From the NCBI RefSeq assembly GCF_034470605.1, contig NZ_JARGYT010000038.1, positions 1-11,058 of the forward strand: DNA of 11,058 bases. The letters run 5' to 3'. Source of the DNA: Cyrtobacter comes. GTDB taxonomy: Bacteria; Pseudomonadota; Alphaproteobacteria; Rickettsiales; Midichloriaceae. The position numbers and the translations under genes are program-made. This document shows, piece after piece, positions 1 to 6,245 of the stretch (positions within the stretch are counted from its first letter, which is position 1; each line of letters begins with the position of its first letter). A model generated the notes under the pieces. It searched no databases. It had not been told where the DNA came from and saw only the letters and a program-made list of their open reading frames with translations.

Positions 1-108
1 TTCGCTAAACTCAAAGAAAATCGACGCTTAGCATTACGATTTGAGAAATCCGATCTCTCTTTCCTTGCCTTTATAGCTTTAGCATCTATTAAATACAACC
101 TTTGTTAA
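1..108 (+). CDS. IS5-family (DDE) transposase, C-terminal end only
   Basis: Frame 1 is open from the window edge and ends with TAA at 106-108, giving the last 35 residues of a protein. It starts FAKLKENRRLALRFEKSD and runs into a hydrophobic helix ending KYNLC. This matches the C-terminus of IS5-type DDE transposases, where an F-x-K-L/I-K-x-x-R-R-x-A-x-R-(Y/F)-x-K segment carries the last acidic-region helix and is followed by a Phe/Leu/Ala-rich helix. The catalytic DDE residues lie outside the window, so activity cannot be judged. The stop codon overlaps, on the opposite strand, the stop of the autotransporter gene at 105-107. That places the end of the element inside that gene. Family assignment is from motif recognition alone; the IS5 subgroup is not resolved. 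Confidence 0.75.
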   Translation, partial: FAKLKENRRLALRFEKSDLSFLAFIALASIKYNLC

Positions 109-115
109 CAGTGCC
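1..115 (+). mobile_element. Right end of an IS5-type insertion sequence
   Basis: The transposase tail is followed almost at once by a likely terminal repeat. Read outward-in on the minus strand, positions 115-99 begin GGCACTGTTAACAAAGG, which looks like the G-rich start plus TGTT core of many insertion-sequence ends. The boundary at about 115 is inferred, because the partner repeat lies outside the window. The following bases CTAG (115-118 if one base is shared) or TAG could belong to a short target duplication. The element sits inside the 3' part of an autotransporter gene on the opposite strand. Confidence 0.5.
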
Positions 116-1115
116 TAGTATCAACTCCGCAAATCAGCCCCCTTGCTTTCATATCGTAACCAATTGTACTCTCTTGATCTTTTTGAGAAGAAGCTGTGTA
201 TAGTGGCTCAACCCACAGGTCTTTTCCAGTCCTTGGCTTATGAATAAAATTCCTGGATTTGGCAGTGTTATATACACTCTCCTGGATATCTAATATTGCA
301 TCAGAGCCAACATAGATAGGCAATAACTGATCAACTGCCTTGGAGAGGGCTGTACTATTACTAGAATAACCAGAAAATGCGGACCCTGAGTACACCACAC
401 TTGAATTATTTATTAAATTAGTAAATGCTTGCCGTACATCACTATCAAGAGAATCAAAGAAAGAAACTAGTATGGCAGCAATTCCATAAGCTTTTTTATT
501 GTTTAGGGCTATGATTGCCTCTGCAAGTTTTGATTGAGGAGGCGTTGCTTCTTCTCCTGGCCCTAATAATCTAGTTGTCGCTTGATAAGCCTGTAGATCT
601 GCAAGTGATGCAGCGCCACCATTTTGTGGTGTATATGATGTACTATCTCCAATATTGAGCCCCTTTGAATTAGATATAAATGTTTTAAAAACAGTTTTAT
701 GTTCGTTCTGTATGGCGCCATTCTGATCAACGTTAGAAACATGTAAAAAACCGGCATGATCTAGCCCAAATATATTTCCATCTAACCACGCATCTTGTGG
801 GTTGTCGCCAGCTATCGAGTATAACTGTAATGATACTGGCTGTACGGGGTCATTAGTATAACGGCAAGCTAAATACGCACTTGTACCAAGCCACATTGGT
901 ACGCAAGCGCTCCCATCTGGTGTGCACATCCATGGTGCATTAACGCCGTATATAGAAAATTCCCGTCCTGATTCAGGAAGTGGAGTGCTAAGGCTGCTCG
1001 CACTAAAAGCCTGATTGTGACCATACTTTCCATCTGTAATAGCTGCATAGCTACAGTGTGCGAATATAGTAGTAGATGTAATTAATTTCAGCAAAGTAAT
1101 AATATACTTATTCAT
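105..1115 (-). CDS. Autotransporter-like exported protein, truncated in its beta-barrel by an insertion sequence
   Basis: The 336-residue product starts with a Sec signal peptide: Lys at residue 3, a hydrophobic core, then a likely cut after CSYAA near residue 25. The middle is a Ser/Asn/Gly-rich passenger of about 260 residues. Around residues 255-285 there is a segment like the 'ALxQLxP-x-x-S' linker that precedes autotransporter barrels (SKAVDQLLPIYVGSDAI). The last 40 residues (KDLWVEPLYTASSQ... GYDMKARGLICGVDTR) look like the first two beta strands of an autotransporter domain, with the usual W-x-x-P/Q start and G-Y/F-D ... G ... G-x-D motif. A full barrel is about 250-280 residues, so roughly 90% is missing. 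The final His-Cys and TAA fall at the end of an IS5-type element. Without a barrel the product could be exported to the periplasm but not anchored in the outer membrane. ATG 1113-1115 has a GGG-containing stretch about seven bases upstream. Confidence 0.7.
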   Translation of the reverse strand: MNKYIITLLKLITSTTIFAHCSYAAITDGKYGHNQAFSASSLSTPLPESGREFSIYGVNAPWMCTPDGSACVPMWLGTSAYLACRYTNDPVQPVSLQLYSIAGDNPQDAWLDGNIFGLDHAGFLHVSNVDQNGAIQNEHKTVFKTFISNSKGLNIGDSTSYTPQNGGAASLADLQAYQATTRLLGPGEEATPPQSKLAEAIIALNNKKAYGIAAILVSFFDSLDSDVRQAFTNLINNSSVVYSGSAFSGYSSNSTALSKAVDQLLPIYVGSDAILDIQESVYNTAKSRNFIHKPRTGKDLWVEPLYTASSQKDQESTIGYDMKARGLICGVDTRHC

Positions 1116-1145
1116 GCTACCCTACTTAAAAACATAATAAAATTC

Positions 1146-1173
1146 ATACTAAAGAGAATACCAATAAATTCAA
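1146..1173 (-). promoter_or_regulatory. Candidate sigma-70 promoter of the autotransporter gene
   Basis: On the minus strand a -35 box TTGAAT (1173-1168) and a -10 box TAGTAT (1151-1146) are separated by 16 bp. The -10 lies about 30 bp before the ATG at 1115. The -35 partly overlaps the palindrome AACCGGTT at 1172-1179. AT-rich DNA yields such matches by chance, so this remains a candidate. Confidence 0.35.
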
Positions 1174-1319
1174 CCGGTTAGCTTCTAGATGGCTAAAATA
1201 ATCAATATATGATATCCATCGCTATCAGTTGCTCATATAAATTTTCTTTATTGAAGTATTGATATTAATTTTCTGCTCACTAAGTAGTGCTGAAGCTATT
1301 TATTCTTACAAAATGTTAT

Positions 1320-3161
1320 ATGACGCATAAGATGCAATTTACCGCAGAAGTAGGCAAAGTGTTGCAGATGATGATACATTCTGTATACAAGAATGAGGAT
1401 ATTTTCCTAAGAGAGCTGATCTCAAATTCTTCTGATGCATGTGAGAAACTAAGATATATGCTGCTTAATGAGGGGAGGGCCGCAGATAATTTAGAGATAA
1501 ATATATGGACCGATCCTAAGAATAAGGAGTTAATTATAGAGGATAATGGAATAGGAATGAGTCAAGAGGAGCTTATTAGTAATTTGGGTAGTATAGCAAC
1601 TTCTGGGACACAAAAATTCATCGAGCAGATACAATCTGTTAAAGATGCAAATATGATAGGCCAATTTGGCGTAGGATTTTATTCATCTTTTATGGTAGCG
1701 GAGAGTGTTTCCGTATATTCATCACAAGGGGAAAAAACCTATGTATGGAGTTCTGATGGGCAAGAGGGATTTTCTGTTGAGGAATCTGATATTGTACTTG
1801 CTAGGGGTACTAGAGTAGTTTTAAAATTAAAAGAATCTAAGGCGGAATTTTTGGAGAGATATAGGGTACAACATCTTATTCAGACCTATTCGGATCATAT
1901 TTCATTTCCAATAAATTTCATAGAAAATGGAGAAAAGACCAGGTTAAATAAAGAGGATGCAATTTGGATAAAAAACCCAAATTCTGTATCCGAGGCAGAA
2001 TATGAAAGTTTTTACAGCCATATTTATTATATGCCAGGCAAACCATTTGCTATAATACATAACAATATTGAGGGAAATGTTTCATATAGAAGCCTGTTAT
2101 TTATACCTAATAATAAGCCATATGACCTTTTGCACCCTCAGGCTAAATCCAGGGTTAAACTTTTTATCAATAGAGTCTTTATAACGGATGAAGAATCTGG
2201 TCTTTTACCTTCATATCTAAGGTTTGTTAAAGGGGTGGTGGATTCTGCTGATCTTCCGCTTAATGTGAGCAGAGAAACTTTGCAACATAACAACATAGTA
2301 AATAGAATTAAAAAATCATTAGTCAGTAAAATACTTTCTTCACTTGAGAAAAAGAGAATTGAGAATTTTGAGAGCTTCTCAGTATTTTGGTCTAATTTCG
2401 GAGAGGTGATAAAAGAGGGGTTATGCCAAGGAGCTCTAGATGAGAAGGAAAGGTTACTTGATTTATGTATCTTTCACTCCATGAATTCGCAGGATAAAAT
2501 GATAACTCTTGATGAATACATCAAAAACATAAAAGACGGTCAGAATGAAATATACTATATAACAGGTAATTCTAATCTTAATTCTTTAAGGAATTTACCT
2601 CATCTAGATGGCTTTAAGAAAAGGGGCGTAGATGTACTACTTCTTAATGATAATGTAGATGATTTTTGGGTTAATGTTATTAGTAATTACAAAAATTATG
2701 CACTTAGATCAGTTACAAGCTCTAGTATAGATTTGGATCATATTGAGAAGTTTAATGATGATTCTGAGGCAATTCATGTTAATAATGAAGATAAGGATAT
2801 TCTAATTAGTTGCTTGAAAAATATTCTGGATGGTAAGGTGAAGGATGTACAAATTTCAACAAAGCTTATAGATAGCCCTGCGTGCTTATCTATACAGGAG
2901 GGGCATATGAGCTCCAGAATGGAGAATGTATTATTAGAGCAGAAACAGTTACCTAATAGGTCTTTAAAAATACTAGAGATTAATCCGAATCATCAACTTA
3001 TAAAGAATCTACTAAGGTTTTATAAGAATGGGGAAAATGATAAGGTTGAGTGTATGGCTAGTCTCATATTTGGCCAGGCATGTCTTCTTGAAAATGAACC
3101 AATAGGTGATATAGTCGAATTTGTGCGAAACATAAATAAAGTAGCTATATTTCACGAATAG
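1320..3161 (+). CDS. htpG: Molecular chaperone HtpG (bacterial Hsp90)
   Basis: HtpG is a cytosolic, dimeric, ATP-driven chaperone that remodels client proteins, often with DnaK. From ATG 1320 the protein has 613 residues, close to the usual 610-630. The N-terminal GHKL ATPase domain is complete: RELISNSSDACEKLR (Glu32 and Asn36), EDNGIGM (Asp75), the lid SNLGSIATSGT (about 88-97), the glycine-rich GQFGVGFYSSFMV (114-126) and GTRVVLKLK (163-171). The middle domain has the conserved SRETLQ motif with the arginine that reaches the ATP. The C-terminal dimerisation domain includes SSRMENVL and KILEINPNHQLI. An in-frame GTG at 1287 would add 11 residues, but MTHKMQFTAEVGK fits the family start better; ATG 1332 is also possible. 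No Shine-Dalgarno site or heat-shock promoter is evident. It is transcribed away from the autotransporter gene. Confidence 0.97.
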   Translation: MTHKMQFTAEVGKVLQMMIHSVYKNEDIFLRELISNSSDACEKLRYMLLNEGRAADNLEINIWTDPKNKELIIEDNGIGMSQEELISNLGSIATSGTQKFIEQIQSVKDANMIGQFGVGFYSSFMVAESVSVYSSQGEKTYVWSSDGQEGFSVEESDIVLARGTRVVLKLKESKAEFLERYRVQHLIQTYSDHISFPINFIENGEKTRLNKEDAIWIKNPNSVSEAEYESFYSHIYYMPGKPFAIIHNNIEGNVSYRSLLFIPNNKPYDLLHPQAKSRVKLFINRVFITDEESGLLPSYLRFVKGVVDSADLPLNVSRETLQHNNIVNRIKKSLVSKILSSLEKKRIENFESFSVFWSNFGEVIKEGLCQGALDEKERLLDLCIFHSMNSQDKMITLDEYIKNIKDGQNEIYYITGNSNLNSLRNLPHLDGFKKRGVDVLLLNDNVDDFWVNVISNYKNYALRSVTSSSIDLDHIEKFNDDSEAIHVNNEDKDILISCLKNILDGKVKDVQISTKLIDSPACLSIQEGHMSSRMENVLLEQKQLPNRSLKILEINPNHQLIKNLLRFYKNGENDKVECMASLIFGQACLLENEPIGDIVEFVRNINKVAIFHE

Positions 3162-3280
3162 CATGTATTTTAATATCGGGATTAATTAAAGATTGATATA
3201 AAGGCTCTGGGCTAAATACACATTCTTTAATCATATGTATTATGTTACTTGTATTTGGTAAAAATCTTTTTAGACTGTTT

Positions 3281-3286
3281 TATAAT
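3281..3286 (+). promoter_or_regulatory. Candidate -10 box for rnhA
   Basis: A perfect TATAAT lies in the 190-bp gap between htpG and rnhA. Upstream, TTGGTA (3255-3260) could be a -35 box but stands 20 bp away, longer than ideal. Transcription would start near 3293, leaving about 57 nt before the GTG chosen for rnhA. This suggests rnhA and the genes after it are transcribed apart from htpG. Confidence 0.4.
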
Positions 3287-3349
3287 AGGACTAGATTTTA
3301 CTAGAACTTGTATGCGTTTATTGCGATTTGTTTTACTTTTGTCAGTAGT

Positions 3350-3778
3350 GTGGTGAGTTTAAGGATTTACTGTGATGGTGCTTGTTCTGGTAATCCTGGC
3401 CCTGGTGGTTGGGCTGCCGTTCTTGTATCTGATGATAACTCTGTTCAAATTGTAAAGGGCTCTCAAGGCCATACTACAAATAATAGGATGGAGCTGCAGT
3501 CTGCAATAGAAGGATTGAAGGTGGTAGGTGATGAAGCTAATATCTTTATATACACCGATAGTGCTTATTTGAAAAACGGAATCACGGTCTGGATTAAAAG
3601 GTGGCTGATAAATGGTTGGAAGTCATCAGGGGGTAGCCCTATAAAAAATATAGATCTCTGGAAAGAGCTATATGATTTATCTGGTGACTTACCACTTTCG
3701 TGGAAATGGGTCAAAGCGCATAGTGGGGATTTTTATAATGAAATGGCAGATAGAGAAGCTAGATCTCAGGTTTATTGA
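3350..3778 (+). CDS. rnhA: Ribonuclease HI
   Basis: RNase HI cuts the RNA strand of RNA-DNA hybrids, clearing R-loops and replication primers. With GTG 3350 as start the protein has 142 residues. All catalytic residues fall almost exactly where the E. coli enzyme has them: Asp9 in YCDGACSGNPGPGGW, Glu48 in NNRMELQ, Asp70 in YTDSAYL, His124 in KAHSGD and Asp134 in NEMADREA. The Trp/Lys-rich stretch WIKRWLINGWKSS (81-93) matches the substrate-handling basic protrusion. The frame stays open upstream to TTG 3308, which would add 14 hydrophobic residues absent from the family, so GTG 3350 (or 3353) is preferred. Its stop codon TGA (3776-3778) lies eight bases before the ATG at 3787 of the next small ORF, which suggests co-transcription. 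Confidence 0.95.
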   Translation: MVSLRIYCDGACSGNPGPGGWAAVLVSDDNSVQIVKGSQGHTTNNRMELQSAIEGLKVVGDEANIFIYTDSAYLKNGITVWIKRWLINGWKSSGGSPIKNIDLWKELYDLSGDLPLSWKWVKAHSGDFYNEMADREARSQVY

Positions 3779-3786
3779 TTTTTTTT

Positions 3787-4056
3787 ATGAATTCTTTTAT
3801 CGAGAACAAAATGGACACTCTGATGCTAGATTTCGATCGTCTAATTTACGCAGATTACACTGCAGATGCTAGGTTTTATATCTCAAAGGTAAAAAATCTA
3901 TTTGAGGAGCTAGAGCTGCTTATGAAATCTATACATAAAGAAGAAGCTGGTTTAAGTAATCTGGAGCTTTCGTTGGAGAAGCTTTTAATAAAAGTTGAAA
4001 CACTAGAGGAAAGGCTTGATCAAGCCATTGAGTTCTGTAATTCATCTGAATCATAA
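3787..4056 (+). CDS. Small hypothetical coiled-coil protein
   Basis: I do not recognise this protein. From ATG 3787 it has 89 residues; ATG 3811 would give 81 (MDTLMLDFDRLIYADYT...). The frame also opens at TTG 3775, which overlaps the rnhA stop. It is acidic and almost entirely helical, with no signal peptide or membrane segment. Residues from about 40 onward show a heptad-like spacing of Leu/Ile/Val (LSNLELSLEKLLIKVETLEE), so a short coiled coil is likely. Size and charge recall small helical proteins such as the exonuclease VII small subunit, but the XseB signature (an FEEAL-x-x-LE start and a GxxLxxxC region) is missing. It sits between rnhA and a COQ10/RatA gene on the same strand, 57 bp before the latter, and is probably part of that transcript. 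Confidence 0.6.
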   Translation: MNSFIENKMDTLMLDFDRLIYADYTADARFYISKVKNLFEELELLMKSIHKEEAGLSNLELSLEKLLIKVETLEERLDQAIEFCNSSES

Positions 4057-4113
4057 TTTCTGGCATCTTTGTATATTAGATTCTAAAAGTGATGTAACTC
4101 ATTAACTATAAAT

Positions 4114-4566
4114 ATGTTAAAGAAGAGTATAGTGAGTATTATAGATATACCGGTATCTTGCTTATATAGCGTGTTACTTGATGTTGATAATTATAAAGAT
4201 TTTTTACCTTGGTGTAAGGAAGCGAAAATATTAAGAAAACTTAATGACTGCCTGGAGGCGCAAATGACAATACTATTTGCTGGTATTGAGGAAAGCTACG
4301 TATCTAAAGTTTTTTTTGAAAACAAGAATCCAGAAGATGTGACAATCAATATAGTATCGGAGAGTGATTTGTTTGAATTTATGCATAGTTCTTGGCGCTT
4401 GCAGAAAGTAGAAGATGGTACAAGAGCGACATTTGAAATTTCTCTAAAGTTAAAAAACAAAATATTGGATAAAGTAGTTAGTGTATTTTTTTCCAAAGCA
4501 TGCAATAAAGTGATGCAGGCCTTTGAGGCAAGGGCCAGAACTCTACATAAAACTATAAATAAGTAA
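4114..4566 (+). CDS. COQ10/RatA-family START-like domain protein
   Basis: The 150-residue product is a single SRPBCC/START-like domain of the COQ10/RatA family. Family traits are the start with 'I-P-V...LYSVLLDVDNYKDFLPWC' character (Tyr-x-x-Phe-Leu-Pro-Trp-Cys at about 27-34), the paired strands that follow, and a central 'F-x-x-x-x-SSWRLQKVEDGTRATFEISLKLK' hairpin. A long amphipathic C-terminal helix (about 120-148) closes the lipid-binding cavity. Eukaryotic and alphaproteobacterial members bind ubiquinone and support respiratory electron transfer. The E. coli member RatA was reported as a ribosome-association inhibitor, so databases often call these 'toxin RatA'. No antitoxin partner (RatB/DUF167) is next to it here, so the ubiquinone role seems more likely. 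The ATG lacks a clear ribosome-binding site. It converges on the minus-strand orphan gene with only 17 bp between stops. Confidence 0.85.
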   Translation: MLKKSIVSIIDIPVSCLYSVLLDVDNYKDFLPWCKEAKILRKLNDCLEAQMTILFAGIEESYVSKVFFENKNPEDVTINIVSESDLFEFMHSSWRLQKVEDGTRATFEISLKLKNKILDKVVSVFFSKACNKVMQAFEARARTLHKTINK

Positions 4567-4583
4567 TTTAAGTATTGCAAGCA

Positions 4584-5759
4584 TTATGCGCCTTTGCCGC
4601 CACCCCCCTTTTCACTGCCCTTTATATCCGCAATAAGCCTTGAGTGCAAAGCAGTTGCAAAACCACGTTCAGAAACGGTTTTATAGTCTAGACCTGTGGT
4701 TCCAGGGTATTGCTCGTCTATCATTTTTTTGGCGTGTCGCGTAAGCTTATTATATTCAGCATCCATGTTTTTTATAAGGGTGTATATACTGCCTTGGTCT
4801 ACAGGCCCCTGTTTAATATAATCTAAAACTCTCTGCCATGCGTTCCATGGTGTGTCAACGAATAAACGATGTAAGGAGTGGTTGGCGCTTCTATCTCCTA
4901 ATCTTTTTAAATCACTCATTACAGTTGTAAAAACCTCTTTTAGATGTTTTGCGGCCTCATCATATTGCCCATCATGATCCTGCCCCTCATGATCCTGCTC
5001 CTTTAGTGTTCGAAGTTTAATTAATGATTCCTCTAGCTTCTTTATATGTTCTAATCTTTCAAGATGGAAATTATTATTTTGTTTTATAGCAGCTGGCCCA
5101 TTTGCACCATTAAAAAGACCTACGACGGACTTCATAAGGCCTATAGCATTATTTATAAGCTCAATTAATGTTTCACATACAACGTCCTTGAAAAATGTTT
5201 TAGGCAATTTGCCATTAAGTTTATAAAGGTTATTTAGATAATCGATGATAATATAATTCATAATCTTGATCCTAAGAAAAGCTGCTGATTGACGTTTTGA
5301 TTGAATTTTGCTATCAAGAGAGGATATAGCATCTCCTAAAGCTTGGTTGAAGAACTCTGTATTATAATCTATATTAGGATGGCTTGTTTCTACTCCATAT
5401 AAAGATCTAATGCACTCTTGAATGGTTTTTTTTAGGGTTTTATGGGATTGGTCTGCAAAGTCTCTGTACAATTTGTTAGTATTGGTAAAATTCTTGTTGG
5501 TAGCCATTATAGCATCATTCCTCGCATCAGCTATTATGTCACACATTACTAATGACTTCAATGCAAAGTCCGCATACTTTGCCCCGGCATCTGATTTGCA
5601 AAACTCGTCAAGCTCAGAATCTTCAATAATATCATTGTCACTCTTATTAGTAAGTTTTTTATACAATTTTAGAAGTTCTTGTCTTATGTCTGATTCCGCT
5701 ATATCCAAAATACGCCGCGCGATGTTATTCAGTTCTGGGTTTATCTCTTGGGTTCTCAT
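4584..5759 (-). CDS. Large orphan helical protein, function unknown
   Basis: I do not recognise this protein. From ATG 5759 it has 391 residues (MRTQEINPELNNIARRILDIA...). A GTG at 5777 would add six, but it lies inside a hairpin (5774-5800). Predicted structure is mostly alpha-helical with many Lys/Asp/Glu. There is no signal peptide and no convincing membrane helix; the most hydrophobic stretch is about residues 205-227 (ETLIELINNAIGLMKSVVGLF). Next comes a charged coiled-coil-like region (about 235-260) containing a short tandem repeat, GQDHE/GQDHD. The C-terminus ends in a low-complexity tail, KGSEKGGGGKGA. Composition, orphan status and isolation between convergent and divergent neighbours fit a lineage-specific cytosolic protein. 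A secreted effector is possible, but nothing in the sequence proves it. Codon use is AT-rich like the neighbours, so recent transfer is not evident. Confidence 0.75.
   Translation of the reverse strand: MRTQEINPELNNIARRILDIAESDIRQELLKLYKKLTNKSDNDIIEDSELDEFCKSDAGAKYADFALKSLVMCDIIADARNDAIMATNKNFTNTNKLYRDFADQSHKTLKKTIQECIRSLYGVETSHPNIDYNTEFFNQALGDAISSLDSKIQSKRQSAAFLRIKIMNYIIIDYLNNLYKLNGKLPKTFFKDVVCETLIELINNAIGLMKSVVGLFNGANGPAAIKQNNNFHLERLEHIKKLEESLIKLRTLKEQDHEGQDHDGQYDEAAKHLKEVFTTVMSDLKRLGDRSANHSLHRLFVDTPWNAWQRVLDYIKQGPVDQGSIYTLIKNMDAEYNKLTRHAKKMIDEQYPGTTGLDYKTVSERGFATALHSRLIADIKGSEKGGGGKGA
4966..4995 (-). repeat. Two tandem 15-bp units inside the orphan gene
   Basis: The units 4966-4980 and 4981-4995 differ at one base (TGCCC-A/C-TCATGATCC on the plus strand). 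They encode GQDHD and GQDHE on the minus strand. The 15-bp length keeps the frame, so slippage here would add or remove five-residue blocks in a charged linker. This suggests a flexible, length-tolerant region of the protein. Confidence 0.8.
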
Positions 5760-5773
5760 ATAAGTTATAAATA

Positions 5774-5800
5774 TCACTCTACTCTAAGAAGAGTAGGTGA
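5774..5800. promoter_or_regulatory. Hairpin/palindrome at the 5' end of the orphan gene
   Basis: TCAC (5774-5777) and CTACTCT (5779-5785) pair with AGAGTAG (5790-5796) and GTGA (5797-5800). The result is an 11-bp stem with one bulged T at 5778 and a 4-base loop. It lies 15 bp before the ATG at 5759 and contains the alternative GTG start at 5777. It could be a DNA operator or an mRNA structure that controls start choice or translation. With no run of T after it on either strand, it is not a typical terminator. Confidence 0.5.
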
Positions 5801-6183
5801 GCCACCTAAGATAGTAAAGAGCTACATATAATTAGAATATGTTACGAGAGATGTAATTGTGTTGCGCAATTCAAGCCTTCTTTTTATAAAGGTTCAAGCA
5901 TCTACATGTGATAACCGCAGATAAAATATCATATAGAAGGCTCTATAAATTTTGTAATTGATATTAATCAAAGTTATGTTGTTGTTAGGATTTGCTATAA
6001 ATTGTTTAAGATTGTCAACAATTATAAATTTATTTCTTGATCTTACAAATTAGCTGCTACAGGCCTGAGCCATCTTTGCGCATCTAGCCCCATGCAGTCT
6101 AACCAGTTGACAATAATTGATAAGCATATTTAGGGCGTAAACAAGATATACATATAAGCTATATATCGTTCTAATCAGCCTTA
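5801..6183. other. Gene-poor spacer between the divergent orphan gene and nrdA
   Basis: No convincing gene is seen. The spacer holds an 8-bp palindrome TTGCGCAA (5862-5869), two copies of TTCAAGC 23 bp apart (5870-5876, 5893-5899) and a weak 7-bp inverted repeat AATTGTT/AACAATT (6000-6006, 6017-6023). A GC-richer patch at about 6051-6106 has a minus-strand frame (6043-6129) that reads like a protein tail (WLDCMGLDAQRWLRPV) but has no start. No tRNA, 4.5S RNA or riboswitch pattern was recognised. Confidence 0.5.
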
Positions 6184-6212
6184 TTGCAAAAGTAAATAAC
6201 TAGATATAGAAT
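6184..6212 (+). promoter_or_regulatory. Candidate sigma-70 promoter of nrdA
   Basis: A -35 box TTGCAA (6184-6189) and a -10 box TAGAAT (6207-6212) are separated by the ideal 17 bp. Transcription would start near 6219, giving a leader of about 27 nt before GTG 6246. I looked for paired NrdR boxes, which often control nrd genes, and saw no convincing pair around this promoter. Confidence 0.5.
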
Positions 6213-6245
6213 CCCAGCCTGCTGTAAATTTGTTATTTAGTTGGC

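Noticed and set aside
1225..1319. A heat-shock (sigma-32 type) promoter for htpG
   Set aside because: TTGAAG at 1251 looks like a -35 box, but no CCCCAT-like -10 follows at the right distance.
3787..4056. Exonuclease VII small subunit (xseB) as identity of the small helical ORF
   Set aside because: The length fits, but the FEEAL start and the conserved Gly and Cys positions of XseB cannot be found.
6107..6135. Perfect -35 box TTGACA at 6107-6112
   Set aside because: No acceptable -10 box lies 16-18 bp downstream (TTTAGG/TTAGGG only), so the TTGCAA/TAGAAT pair at 6184-6212 is preferred.
6130..6183. NrdR operator boxes before nrdA (ACAAGATATACATATAAG region)
   Set aside because: Only a loose AT-rich resemblance to the ACA-x-x-ATAT pattern; two boxes with the required spacing are not present.
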